From Chloroflexota bacterium (GTDB lineage: Bacteria; Chloroflexota; Anaerolineae; Anaerolineales; VGOW01): a stretch of 64,000 bases of DNA. The translations under genes and the position numbers were made by a program. The stretch's first letter is position 1. The number at the start of each line of letters is the position of its first letter. The stretch is taken from positions 62,001-126,000 of the forward strand of contig JACPWC010000031.1 in NCBI GenBank assembly GCA_016197225.1. The letters are read 5' to 3'. This document shows, piece by piece, positions 8,368 to 17,182 of the stretch. A model generated the notes under the pieces. The model had not been told where the DNA came from. It did no database searches and worked only from the letters and a program-made list of their open reading frames with translations.

Positions 8368-9048
8368 ATGTCAGAGCCTGATTTTTCACCACCCCCCCGT
8401 TCAATTACACCTGGCCCAATCGAATTGGGATTGGCGGGCGTCAGCTTGCCGATCGTGATCGGCTTTCTAGGGCCGTGGGTTAGCCCACAATCCCCTACTT
8501 TTTATACAGAAAATCTCGGCTGGATGGATGGTTCGCTAGTGGCGCTGTTTCGGCCACTTTTAGAAGCACTGGGGTGTGTGACCGGCTGTAACTTCAGCAC
8601 GCTTATCAGCGCTTCGCCGTGGAGTGCTGTTGCCGCCGCACTGGCGCGCGGCGAGAGCCTGTTCGCCTGGCAATTCCTCATCGGGACGTTCCCTGTTACG
8701 CTGTGGTTATGGTCATTAGCTTTGTCTTATCCGTTGGCAGTGCTGCTGGTCCTGGTTCGGATAGTCATACACCGACACTCATTTGCCCGACTCTTGGATG
8801 CCTTCCTGGCTGGGGTATCGGGCGTCAGCCTGTTGCTCAGTATCTTTCAGTTCCACGCCCTCGACACTCTCGGATACTCCTCAGATTTTGTGTTGTGCCT
8901 GATTGCTACACTGGCAGGCAGTCATCAGGGTTGGGGGATAATGCTTGGATTTCTTGGACACTCAACTCTGGCAACTATAGCCATTATCGGCCTGGTGAGA
9001 GGAGGGCTTTCCCGCCAAAGCGGGATAGAAGCTCTTGACGAAATTTAA
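8368..9048 (+). CDS. Second polytopic membrane protein of unknown function
   Basis: 226 residues with a Pro-rich N-terminus (DFSPPPRSITPGP) and about five to six hydrophobic helices. It lies 23 bases after the previous membrane protein, has no strong ribosome site and is similar in size and style, so the pair may be distant paralogues or two subunits of one membrane complex. A conserved-looking Cys pair (CVTGC) sits in the loop around residues 71-75. I do not recognise a family. Confidence 0.7.
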   Translation: MSEPDFSPPPRSITPGPIELGLAGVSLPIVIGFLGPWVSPQSPTFYTENLGWMDGSLVALFRPLLEALGCVTGCNFSTLISASPWSAVAAALARGESLFAWQFLIGTFPVTLWLWSLALSYPLAVLLVLVRIVIHRHSFARLLDAFLAGVSGVSLLLSIFQFHALDTLGYSSDFVLCLIATLAGSHQGWGIMLGFLGHSTLATIAIIGLVRGGLSRQSGIEALDEI

Positions 9049-9143
9049 GCTTCAAGCCACCTCCCCTACGATCCCTTTCATTTCTTTGCAGTTGCTTTAT
9101 TACTTCTAAGTCATTTGTTGACGATATAACAGGATGATCCGTT

Positions 9144-10727
9144 ATGGCTCTCACTAAATTTATTGGGTTAGACCTTGGGAATACTTATGCCCGCCTGGCA
9201 TATACCTCTGGTATGGCAGGTATTCAGAAACCAGAGGACTTGACACCACCTCAATTGCAGGTTTTCGGGGTGCATTCTCGCACATATGTTGAATCGATCG
9301 CAAGAATAGACACTATGCCTCCGCAAACTGTGGATAGCGAGGAAGTTATTCGCTTAATAGAGGCCACGTCTGACATATTGCTCTGCGATCGCCCAATGTT
9401 AGGTGTTGAACAGCACGATTTGAATTCCCAACGGTCGATTACGGCAATTGGCGCAACGCTTGCGGAGCGCTTGCGAACACATTTTCGCGTCGTTGGTAAG
9501 CTTTCCAATGCATTCCAAATTTCGGCTGGAATTCCTGCAAACTGGCCAGCAAATAGCCAGGAAGCGCAATTGCTAGCAGCAAGTTTAAGCAGTGGATTCG
9601 GCCAAGTAATGCTTTATCCAGACGCGCTGGCAGCAGTCTTGTGTATGTTATACAAGGAAAATATACAATTATTAGATCAATCACAATCATGGCTTGTGAT
9701 GGATGTGGGTGGGGCAACTACACGCTTGACAATGGTGCATAAACCTCTTGGGGATGCCAACTTGGAAATTAAGAAATCGCTCTCATTAGTTTGGGGAGGC
9801 AATCACCTTGATGAACAACTTTATCGTGATTGGTGGCTTCCGGCTTATTGGAAAGATGCAAATGAACCTGATCCAAATCGCCGCAAGGCAATTTTATTGC
9901 TCCTAAAGGAGTTAAAAGAAAGCTTGTCAAAAACACGCAACACTGTACATTCTGACTTTCATCGTTTGGGCCTTGAAGAACCAATTCAATTGTCAACACA
10001 GATTTTTGAAGGCGTGTGTCGACCAGCTATTCAGGAGTTTTACGCTTTGCTTGAATCGAATCCGGTAATCGAGTTGGAGAAAGAACCTATTGAGCGCGTT
10101 GTTTTGATAGGTGGAAGCGCCCACTGGCCGTTTGTTTTGGAAGCTACTCAACAAAAATGGGGTCGCGATAAAGTTTTTCTCCCAGATCAACCCGATTTGG
10201 CCGTGGTCTTCGGCCTGTCTTTAGCCCAAAGTGGTTTTAAGCCGCCACTTACAAGGGTAAGCGAATCTGCCGTGAAAATTGAAAACACGACAGATATTGG
10301 CACAGTGCCTTCGAAAGAGGATGGTAAACCGCCACCTCTTTTGCCTCCCCCAGTTCCGCCAGAGACGTTAAGGCAAGATAGGCGCGCCAAAGCCAGGAAA
10401 ACAATCCGGCTTATGGTGCTTATCGGGGTTGGGGTTGCATTGGCACTGGTCTGGTTGCCTTTTGGGTCATGGCCATTTCTCATGGCAATTGAAGTTTATA
10501 TGATGCTTGAAATTGCGAAGAGCTATGGCTACAAATATACGGATGGTTTGATTATCCTACTTGTCATCGGGCTACTGGCCTTGTCTATTGGCCTTTCGAC
10601 CGCGCTTGCTCCTTTCACGGAGACGCTGTTTTGTTTGGTTAAACCGGTGATTGCCGGGCTTGTCATCTGGGGCATGGGTGAAGGCACCATTGCGATCCTT
10701 GATTGGGATTCAACCCGGCAACATTAA
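9144..10727 (+). CDS. Hsp70/actin-fold ATPase with C-terminal membrane domain
   Basis: 527 residues; ATG 9144 has AGGA 10 bases upstream. The ASKHA (Hsp70-actin-hexokinase) signatures are in order: phosphate 1 GLDLGNTYARLAY near 8-20, phosphate 2 VMDVGGATTR near 186, and the adenosine motif VLIGGSAHWP near 319. Unlike DnaK there is no beta-sandwich substrate domain. Instead a Pro-rich linker (PPPLLPPPVPPE) leads to three or four hydrophobic helices after residue 420, one carrying the motif YGYKYTDG, recalling DUF697-type membrane domains. The product is probably a membrane-anchored ATPase. It is followed 30 bases later by the HerA-like gene, so the two likely work together. Confidence 0.75.
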   Translation: MALTKFIGLDLGNTYARLAYTSGMAGIQKPEDLTPPQLQVFGVHSRTYVESIARIDTMPPQTVDSEEVIRLIEATSDILLCDRPMLGVEQHDLNSQRSITAIGATLAERLRTHFRVVGKLSNAFQISAGIPANWPANSQEAQLLAASLSSGFGQVMLYPDALAAVLCMLYKENIQLLDQSQSWLVMDVGGATTRLTMVHKPLGDANLEIKKSLSLVWGGNHLDEQLYRDWWLPAYWKDANEPDPNRRKAILLLLKELKESLSKTRNTVHSDFHRLGLEEPIQLSTQIFEGVCRPAIQEFYALLESNPVIELEKEPIERVVLIGGSAHWPFVLEATQQKWGRDKVFLPDQPDLAVVFGLSLAQSGFKPPLTRVSESAVKIENTTDIGTVPSKEDGKPPPLLPPPVPPETLRQDRRAKARKTIRLMVLIGVGVALALVWLPFGSWPFLMAIEVYMMLEIAKSYGYKYTDGLIILLVIGLLALSIGLSTALAPFTETLFCLVKPVIAGLVIWGMGEGTIAILDWDSTRQH

Positions 10728-10757
10728 ACCATGTCATTGGAAATAGGAGGCAGCACG

Positions 10758-13700
10758 ATGGCCGCAGATTCTGAAGAAACGACCTTCGCCCTTCAAACCT
10801 TAACCCCTGAAGCGGTTGATGAGCTTGTAAACCGGCGTTTACCGGCCTCCCTATTAGACACGCTGGAGCGGCGTTGGTACGAGAGCTTTGACATTCATAA
10901 ATATCAGATTCAGTCTACTACACCGGCAGCTTTGGAAGCAGAAACACGATTTTTGCAGATTTTTGAGGTTGCATATACTCAAGATGTAGCTCGTAGTTTC
11001 CACTTGGCAAACATGCAGAATGTTTTAAGTAGCCTGCGCGACGGGAGCCATTCGCTTGCTTATGTCGCTACAAGTAATGGGGAGCAGGTTAAACTGTTGA
11101 TGGGGGTACGGCGCTCTCGTCTGGATTCGATCACCCCAACAGACGAGTATATCAATGTTATGCACCGGGCTTTACGAAGCAATTATCCGGGGATTGTTTT
11201 GAGCCAGCAGGCGGACGAACAGTACCACGATGTCGATTTTGCCGATTATAAAGTGTGTATCCTTGACCCAATGCAAAAGAGTCATTACCTTGCTGCTATC
11301 ACTGGCATTCCGTCCTTGCGCCAACAGGAAAACTGGCAAGAAGCGTTTGGCCAAAGCATTGATCGGCTAGTAGATGCATTACGTGGGGAGGCCTATACAT
11401 TGCTGGTGTTGGCTGAGCCCATTTTGGAAGAGCGCGTGAATCACTTGATTAATCAGGCACGCTTAATTAGCGAACAAGTTCACGCACTTGTGCTTCAATC
11501 GCGTTCAATTTCCCGGAGCGAGACCGCGTCAAAACAAACCACTAGAGGGAAATCGGAACAATTTACTTTAGGGACTTCCCAGTTGATCTCAGCAATTTTG
11601 TCGGTGTCTGGAAGTGTCAGCAAATCTATATCCGACACGATTGGCTTCACGCGAGGCGTAAGCGCCTCGATAACGCAGGAAAGACTCGATAAAACGGCGC
11701 AGTTTTGCGAGCAGCTTTTAGAGCATTATATTAATCGACTGCAATCGGGACGAAGCTTGGGATTTTGGAACACGGGCGTCTTTCTGACAAGTGATGACCG
11801 AAATACGTTTTTGCGCGCTCAGTGGATTTCAAGAGCGCTTTTTTCTGGGCAGAACACTTATTTCGAACCTATTCGCATATTAAACTTAGAAAAGAATCTC
11901 GAAGTACGCAGAGCTCTCGGTAATTTGCGAATACCCGCCTTGAAAGCCATACCGGGCGAAAACCGTCAATCCATTGAACATCCGTTAGGCCAGGAATATC
12001 AAAGTCTGGGGACACCGCTAACTACCGACGAGTTATCAATACTGGTCAGTTTCCCAAACCGAGAAGTTCCAGGCTTGAAGTTGAAGCCAGTGGCAGATTT
12101 TAATCTCAATCCCCCCGCTATCAAGGGTACGGAGATTGGCTCATTGCTATATCGTGGAGAAAAGCTCCCATCACGGATCGCCATTTCTTCCAAAAGCTTG
12201 ACCCGGCACACATTCGTCACCGGCTTGACCGGCTCGGGGAAGACAAACACATGTCTGGCGTTGCTCGCAAATGGCCACCAAAGTCAACAACTGAAGTTCT
12301 TAGTTATCGATCCTGCCAAGACGGAATATCGCCTCTTATTGAACTCTCGAAGCCTTGGTAAAGATCTAGTGGTTTTCACGTTAAATGATGAATCGCTTGC
12401 ACCTTTTCGTCTCAATCCATTTGAGTTTGAACCAGATTTCCCGCTATTAACACATATAGACTTGTTGAAGGCGGTCTTCAATGCTGCGTTTCCAATGTAT
12501 GCCTCCATGCCTTATCTGCTGGAGGAAGCCATGTTGGCTGTTTACCAAGAGCGCGGGTGGAATATCACGGACTCGACCAATGATCGCTTCAAGCCAAACT
12601 CTGGCGAGGATCATCGCACCTATCTACCTAGACTGAGCGATTTGCGCGACAAGATTGATGAGGTCGTCAAAGGTAAGGGCTATGACGAGCGCATAGCTCG
12701 TGATCTTACAGCAGCGCTCAAGGCTCGCATTGGCAGTCTGTGTCAGGGCACCAAGGGTCTGATGTTGGACACTCAACGCTCGACACCGTTTCAGGCGCTG
12801 CTTGATCGCCCGGTCGTGCTAGAGTTGCGCCGAGTTGGAGACGACGACGAGAAGGCTTTTCTGATGGCGTTGCTATTTATTCGGCTATACGAAGCTTGTC
12901 AGACCCGAAAGATTAGCAACGATCTATGCCATGTGACCCTTATTGAAGAAGCGCACCGGCTTCTCCGGAACGTACCTATTTTAGTCTCATCCGAAATTGC
13001 CAACACCCGGGGCAAAGCGGTGGAAATGTTCGCTGATATGATGGCTGAGATGCGCGCTTACGGGGAAGGGTTTATCATAGTAGATCAGGTACCAAACAAA
13101 CTGGTCCCAGATGTGATTAAGGGATCTAATTTGAAGTTTGTACACCGTCTCTTAGCTGATGATGATCGACGTGCTGTTGGCAACGCCATGGGATTGACGT
13201 CGGCCCAAATTGAACATTTGTCCCGCCTCACCTTAGGTCAGGCGGTTGTACATAGCGAAGAACTAGGTGAGGCGTGTCTCGTTAAAATCGATTCAGTCGA
13301 GGAGCAGCTTATGAATCAACCATCAGGATCAGATCCACATGATAAATCGCACAAGACTGAGGACTTGCTTAGGCAGCACGCCAAAGATTTCGAAGATCAA
13401 CAGCCGCAGCCGAATGCCACCTCAAAACTGATAGCGTCAGAGCCGGAAGAACATAGACTGGAGAGCCGTTCAACGTCAGTCCCGGCCGTGTCGTCTTCGT
13501 TCGGGCCTGGCCATCTCCCATTTCCGTACTGTGTTGGTTGCCTTCCGCTTTGGAAAACAGGGCGTTGTTTATATGGCAAGCAGATCAATGCTTTGCGTTC
13601 TGCCAAAGCATGGCGAGAAAAATTCGAGGCACCAATGATCCAAGTCCTTGAAACCAGCGATGACCCTAATGATCTATGGTTACGCCTCGGCCAACTCGGA

Positions 13701-13880
13701 ACACAGTTAATCATCAACAACGAAATTCCTCTAGGTGAAGGTCAAGCCGAGGATGTAGTCTACTGTAACTTAGTCCACATAACAGTGGCCATTGGACATC
13801 ATCCCGCCGCACGATGGCGTCAGCGACTGGGCAACTACGTCAACATGCTTAGCAGTTTCCACCGGTCGTATCCTGAATGA
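10758..13880 (+). CDS. HerA/VirB4-type ATPase (DUF87-like)
   Basis: The start is set at ATG 10758, preceded by AGGAGG at 10745-10750; an upstream ATG at 10731 has no such site. 1040 residues. Residues 1-450 form an unrecognised helical region. The ATPase core carries Walker A GLTGSGKT at 489-496, a VIDPAK segment and Walker B VTLIEEAH near 726-733, typical of HerA/FtsK-clade hexameric translocases. The last 170 residues include a Cys cluster (YCVGC then C after 8 residues) and no known domain. HerA-type pumps move DNA or protein and commonly pair with nucleases or other effectors in defence loci. No nuclease is recognisable next door, so the effector may be in the N-terminal region or in the two following genes. 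Confidence 0.85.
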   Translation: MAADSEETTFALQTLTPEAVDELVNRRLPASLLDTLERRWYESFDIHKYQIQSTTPAALEAETRFLQIFEVAYTQDVARSFHLANMQNVLSSLRDGSHSLAYVATSNGEQVKLLMGVRRSRLDSITPTDEYINVMHRALRSNYPGIVLSQQADEQYHDVDFADYKVCILDPMQKSHYLAAITGIPSLRQQENWQEAFGQSIDRLVDALRGEAYTLLVLAEPILEERVNHLINQARLISEQVHALVLQSRSISRSETASKQTTRGKSEQFTLGTSQLISAILSVSGSVSKSISDTIGFTRGVSASITQERLDKTAQFCEQLLEHYINRLQSGRSLGFWNTGVFLTSDDRNTFLRAQWISRALFSGQNTYFEPIRILNLEKNLEVRRALGNLRIPALKAIPGENRQSIEHPLGQEYQSLGTPLTTDELSILVSFPNREVPGLKLKPVADFNLNPPAIKGTEIGSLLYRGEKLPSRIAISSKSLTRHTFVTGLTGSGKTNTCLALLANGHQSQQLKFLVIDPAKTEYRLLLNSRSLGKDLVVFTLNDESLAPFRLNPFEFEPDFPLLTHIDLLKAVFNAAFPMYASMPYLLEEAMLAVYQERGWNITDSTNDRFKPNSGEDHRTYLPRLSDLRDKIDEVVKGKGYDERIARDLTAALKARIGSLCQGTKGLMLDTQRSTPFQALLDRPVVLELRRVGDDDEKAFLMALLFIRLYEACQTRKISNDLCHVTLIEEAHRLLRNVPILVSSEIANTRGKAVEMFADMMAEMRAYGEGFIIVDQVPNKLVPDVIKGSNLKFVHRLLADDDRRAVGNAMGLTSAQIEHLSRLTLGQAVVHSEELGEACLVKIDSVEEQLMNQPSGSDPHDKSHKTEDLLRQHAKDFEDQQPQPNATSKLIASEPEEHRLESRSTSVPAVSSSFGPGHLPFPYCVGCLPLWKTGRCLYGKQINALRSAKAWREKFEAPMIQVLETSDDPNDLWLRLGQLGTQLIINNEIPLGEGQAEDVVYCNLVHITVAIGHHPAARWRQRLGNYVNMLSSFHRSYPE

Positions 13881-13898
13881 TGACTGGAGTGATTTGTC

Positions 13899-14648
13899 AT
13901 GGAAATGGATTTTGCTGCCTTTGATGCTGGATTCGATGCCGGGGATTTTTACGTCGGCGATGTGTATGATGTTGGCTACGACACGGGCCTAGACAACGGT
14001 TTCGACACAGATATCGATTATGATGCCGATTTGCTATCCTATAAGTGGGACATTGATGATGGGCAGTATGATGTGGGTGATTACGATGTTGGTGACGTAA
14101 ACATAGCTGACTATGACGTCGACCGGGGGGATGGCTCCGTTGGTGGCTATGGTAGCTTGACAGACCAAGTTGTTGTTGACGACTCAAAAGAGTCGGAATG
14201 GGAGAAAATTGATGTTGATGAGGTGCGGGATATGCTAGGCCGAGATAGTCTGTGGGAAGAAACGCCTTTTAATCGCGGTCGCGACTTTGAGGAACTTGAG
14301 GAGGCAAACATTGGAGGAAACTTCCCTACCATCGATGACATCGACTCTGATACTGGGACAGCTACGAGTCTCAAGACACTGGATGTTACCGCTGAAACAT
14401 ACGAAGATACCGGTAAAATGGAAAGCAAAGTGGAGTCATATATCGATGATCTGAGCGACTTTGATGACACTATTTGGCACCAGAATGGAGAGGAAATCGC
14501 TGTGTCACGTGACGACATTGACCAGCTTGCGCTAGTGTTAGGCATACCGGCAGGCAAGGCTTCAAACGAGCAAGTCGAGTCGCTGCTGAAACTTGAAGAA
14601 TATGCATCGAGCAAAGGTGTTCAACTTGTTATTAAGGAGATCCCGTAG
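13899..14648 (+). CDS. Asp/Gly/Tyr-rich acidic protein
   Basis: 249 residues, 18 bases after the HerA-like gene. The first 85 residues are extremely acidic and repetitive, with degenerate units such as YDVGD and FDAGD, few hydrophobic residues other than Val and Tyr, and no signal peptide. The middle is acidic and disordered-looking; the last 50 residues (for example DDIDQLALVLGIPAG) look like a folded helical domain. I know no family. The charge resembles DNA-mimic or calcium-binding proteins, but no canonical EF-hand or RTX nonapeptide is present. The gene is embedded in the island operon and could be an inhibitor, sensor or substrate of the HerA ATPase. Confidence 0.75.
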   Translation: MEMDFAAFDAGFDAGDFYVGDVYDVGYDTGLDNGFDTDIDYDADLLSYKWDIDDGQYDVGDYDVGDVNIADYDVDRGDGSVGGYGSLTDQVVVDDSKESEWEKIDVDEVRDMLGRDSLWEETPFNRGRDFEELEEANIGGNFPTIDDIDSDTGTATSLKTLDVTAETYEDTGKMESKVESYIDDLSDFDDTIWHQNGEEIAVSRDDIDQLALVLGIPAGKASNEQVESLLKLEEYASSKGVQLVIKEIP

Positions 14649-14649
14649 A

Positions 14650-15102
14650 ATGACAATATCTCGCCCTCGCATCGCTCACCATATTCAAGTTTACCAAGTG
14701 GATGAGCAATATTATGTGACTGGCATGATCCAGCTTTCGAATCTAAGTTGGAAGAGCATGGCTCCCGTTGAGCAAGTATCGAAGAGTGACCTTAAAAGTT
14801 TTGAGAAAGCTATTGAGGTGGCGCGAATGAGGAGTCGGCCCCTGGTTAAAGATTCGCCCGATCACGAATCGAATAGACTCTGGGACGGTAATGGTGGGAT
14901 GGTCTGGAAAAACACATCAAAACTATGGTCGATTCGTTGGTATATCGATGGAACCGTATTGATAGCGCCGTACAGTAAGATGCGGCCTCTTGACGATCCT
15001 GAACTGGCGGACGGTTCCGGTTGGCGTCGAAACCGTGATGCAGAGGAAGTGTTGGGGCCTCCGGTAACCACATCTGCTATTGTTCAAAGATTGATGGAGT
15101 GA
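14650..15102 (+). CDS. Hypothetical protein, last gene of island operon
   Basis: ATG 14650 follows AAGGAG and directly abuts the preceding stop; 150 residues (an upstream in-frame start at 14593 would overlap the acidic gene). The sequence is basic to neutral with many Trp and Arg (WKSMAPVEQV, GSGWRRNRDAEE), probably mixed alpha/beta, with no membrane segment or known motif. The tight spacing places it in the same transcript as the HerA-like gene. A toxin, adaptor or DNA-binding role is possible, but nothing in the sequence shows it. Confidence 0.65.
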   Translation: MTISRPRIAHHIQVYQVDEQYYVTGMIQLSNLSWKSMAPVEQVSKSDLKSFEKAIEVARMRSRPLVKDSPDHESNRLWDGNGGMVWKNTSKLWSIRWYIDGTVLIAPYSKMRPLDDPELADGSGWRRNRDAEEVLGPPVTTSAIVQRLME

Positions 15103-15124
15103 ATAATTGTTGCTTTAGACAAAG

Positions 15125-15283
15125 GTGAGCAAGAAGCCGCGACAAGCTCGGTATCTCTTGTTTTGTTCAGCACGAGGTTATGGAAAACTGGAATGGAATC
15201 AATCCATTCGCCGACGACTTTATCCTGGAGACTTGGGCATAAGTAAACAACTTACTTTAAGACAAACATCATTTCGTCCTTGA
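15125..15283 (+). CDS. Possible 52-residue basic peptide
   Basis: A GTG at 15125 with AAAGG immediately upstream opens a 52-codon frame rich in Arg and Lys (SKKPRQARYLLFCSARGYG). The spacing to the ribosome site is too short and the composition is not clearly protein-like. Its stop overlaps the -35 box of the next promoter. Kept only as a low-confidence candidate that fills the gap between the island and radA. Confidence 0.2.
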   Translation: MSKKPRQARYLLFCSARGYGKLEWNQSIRRRLYPGDLGISKQLTLRQTSFRP

Positions 15284-15307
15284 CTTCCTCTCGGAAAATG
15301 TTATAAC
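15280..15307 (+). promoter_or_regulatory. Sigma-70-type promoter of the radA leader
   Basis: TTGACT at 15280-15285 and TATAAC at 15302-15307 are separated by 16 bases, close to the housekeeping consensus. Transcription should begin near 15314, leaving a leader of about 235 bases before radA. Confidence 0.7.
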
Positions 15308-15313
15308 AGGCGC

Positions 15314-15460
15314 ACTGGAAATGTAAAATTACATCAACGATGTTGGCTTAGCACAAGGGTTCATTTATCGCGGGGATTGTTCAACACCCGTCGGGTCCGC
15401 TTCGCGTAAAAGAATTCGTTTGTGCCTCTAAGCCGACATCTACAACTGTCGGCTTTGGCG
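15314..15460 (+). ncRNA. Structured 5' leader RNA of radA with competing helices
   Basis: Just after the promoter is a perfect hairpin ATGTAA-AA-TTACAT (15321-15334). Then 15339-15356 (GATGTTGGCTTAGCACAA) pairs over 18 bases, with one G-T pair and a 3-base bulge, to 15420-15440. The enclosed 63 bases fold further: CGCG 15369-15372 with 15403-15406 and an apical ACCC-GTC-GGGT at 15386-15396. The 3' strand of the long helix (AAGCCGACA, 15430-15438) can instead pair with TGTCGGCTT at 15447-15455, giving a 9-bp hairpin followed by a weak U stretch. Two exclusive folds are the layout of an attenuator or riboswitch. I cannot match it to a named RNA class. Confidence 0.5.
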
Positions 15461-15548
15461 TTTAGCTGACACCCCTCTCTTCACCACTTCCACCCTCAAT
15501 TGCAATCTCTGCCATTCTGCGCTTTAATCGCGTTGGAAAGGTTGTGCT

Positions 15549-16964
15549 ATGCCAAAAACCAAAACCCAATGGATCTGCCAGAATTGTGGCCGGACAACGC
15601 TGCGCGAGATGGGCAAGTGCCCTCAATGCGGCGAGTTCAACACAATGGTTGAGACGATCGTGGCCGAGCCGGCCAAAGGGGCCGACCGCCGGCCGCTGGG
15701 CGTGGCCGCCTCACGCCCGCTCAAGCTCTCAGAAATCGAGGGAGATGCCGAGGCCCGGCTTCCTCTGCCTATGGACGAATTCGCCAGGGTGCTGGGCGGC
15801 GGCATCGTGCCCGGCTCGGTGGTGCTGGTGGGCGGCGACCCGGGAATTGGCAAAAGCACTTTGCTCTTGCAAGTGGCGACCATCATGGCTGAGATCGCCG
15901 GGCCGGTGTTGTATGTTTCAGGCGAAGAGTCGGCGCGGCAGATTAAGATGCGGGCTTTGCGATTGGCGCAAAGCAGTGACAGCCAAAAGACGGCGGCCCT
16001 TTCTGAGAATCTATACCTGGTCACCGAGACCAACGTTGACCTCATCCTCTCCCACGTGGAGGCGGTCAACCCGAAGTTGTTGATCGTGGACTCGATCCAG
16101 ACGACTTACACAGGCGAGATCGGTTCGGCGGCGGGATCGGTGAGCCAGGTGCGCGAGTGCGCCATGCGCCTGACCAGTTCGGCCAAAGGCAACGGCTATG
16201 CCGTCTTCCTGATCGGCCACGTGACGAAGGAAGGGACGATTGCCGGGCCGCGCGTGCTGGAGCACATCGTGGACACGGTGCTGTATCTCGAAGGCGATCG
16301 GTATCAGTCATATCGCCTGCTTCGCGGGGTGAAGAATCGTTTTGGGCCTACGTCCGAAGTTGGCGTGTTTGAGATGCGGGGCAATGGCATGGTGGAAGTG
16401 TTGAATCCGTCCGAGGCGTTTTTGGCCGAACGGATGGTGAACGCGCCCGGTTCGGCCATTGCCGTGACGATGGAGGGGACGCGGCCTTTGCTGGTGGAAG
16501 TGCAGGCCCTCACCAGCCCGACGGCGTTTGGCAACCCGCGCCGCACGCCCAACGGCGTGGATTTCAACCGCCTCCTGCTCATCACCGCCGTGCTTGCCCG
16601 GCGTATTGGCCTCAAGTTATTCGACCAGGATGTGTTTGTGAACGTGATTGGCGGGTTGCAAGTGGAAGAGCCGGCGGTTGATCTGGCCGTGGCCATGGCG
16701 ATTGCCTCGTCGGTGCGCGACTTGCCTGTTCCGGCAGACCTGGCTCTGGTGGGTGAAATTGGCCTGTCGGGGGAATTGCGGGCGGTGGGGCAACTCACGG
16801 CCCGATTAAAAGAGGCGGCCAAACTTGGGTTCCGCCGGGCCATCATCCCCAAAACCGTGCGCCGGGGCGAGCCGTTTCCGGACGGGATCGAAATCATTCA
16901 AGCCCGTTCGGCCCACGAAGCCATTGATGTTGCGCTTGGCCGGCCAAAGCGGAATGATGATTAA
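15549..16964 (+). CDS. radA: DNA repair protein RadA/Sms
   Basis: 471 residues, full length for RadA. The N-terminal zinc ribbon has CxxC pairs at about 10-13 and 24-27 (CQNCG, CPQCG). A RecA-like ATPase with Walker A GDPGIGKS near 96-103 follows, then the RadA-specific KNRFG motif near 262-266 and a C-terminal Lon-protease-like domain with VGEIGLSGELRAV. RadA is a cytoplasmic DnaB-type helicase that promotes branch migration in recombination repair. Start ATG 15549 has GAAAGG upstream. It is preceded by the structured leader and is clearly GC-richer than the island before it. Confidence 0.97.
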   Translation: MPKTKTQWICQNCGRTTLREMGKCPQCGEFNTMVETIVAEPAKGADRRPLGVAASRPLKLSEIEGDAEARLPLPMDEFARVLGGGIVPGSVVLVGGDPGIGKSTLLLQVATIMAEIAGPVLYVSGEESARQIKMRALRLAQSSDSQKTAALSENLYLVTETNVDLILSHVEAVNPKLLIVDSIQTTYTGEIGSAAGSVSQVRECAMRLTSSAKGNGYAVFLIGHVTKEGTIAGPRVLEHIVDTVLYLEGDRYQSYRLLRGVKNRFGPTSEVGVFEMRGNGMVEVLNPSEAFLAERMVNAPGSAIAVTMEGTRPLLVEVQALTSPTAFGNPRRTPNGVDFNRLLLITAVLARRIGLKLFDQDVFVNVIGGLQVEEPAVDLAVAMAIASSVRDLPVPADLALVGEIGLSGELRAVGQLTARLKEAAKLGFRRAIIPKTVRRGEPFPDGIEIIQARSAHEAIDVALGRPKRNDD

Positions 16965-16985
16965 GTACGTGCAAGGCCAAAAATT

Positions 16986-17014
16986 TTGACTTTTGTTGGG
17001 CGGTATGTTAAGAT
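16986..17014 (+). promoter_or_regulatory. Sigma-70-type promoter upstream of PIN/TRAM gene
   Basis: TTGACT at 16986-16991 and TAAGAT at 17009-17014, 17 bases apart, 22 bases after the radA stop. The predicted start is near 17021, 180 bases before the next ATG. Confidence 0.6.
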
Positions 17015-17020
17015 TAGCCC

Positions 17021-17182
17021 ACAGACAGCAGTTTCATTTATTTTTATTATTCCTCTGCCTGTCTACCTGGCCTTGTTTTGTGTTGATTGTGTAGTTTGTA
17101 GAACTTTATTTTCTTCTTTGCACGTCAAAACAAAACTTTTCATCTTGGGTGAGACCCTCAGGCCGGGTACTCACCTTTTTGT
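17021..17182 (+). ncRNA. Promoter-to-terminator transcript: small RNA or attenuated leader
   Basis: Between the promoter and the PIN/TRAM start is a non-coding, pyrimidine-rich segment of about 160 bases. AGACAG-CAG (17023-17031) pairs with CTG-C-CTGTCT (17055-17064), and the segment ends in a strong intrinsic terminator at 17148-17180. The whole could be a free small RNA or a leader whose read-through is regulated. Confidence 0.45.
17148..17180 (+). terminator. Intrinsic terminator 20 bases before the PIN/TRAM start codon
   Basis: GGTGAG-ACCC (17148-17157) pairs with GGGT-a-CTCACC (17165-17175), ten pairs with one bulge, followed by TTTTT. It lies after a promoter and before the ribosome site AGGCGGG, so it would stop most transcripts short of the gene unless anti-terminated. 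Confidence 0.75.

Noticed and set aside
9102-9130. TATAAC at 9125 as promoter of the Hsp70-like gene
   Set aside because: No acceptable -35 box at 15-19 bases and only 13 bases to the start codon.
15339-15440. SRP, 6S or T-box RNA
   Set aside because: The conserved SRP tetraloop region, 6S size and bubble, and T-box sequence are all absent.
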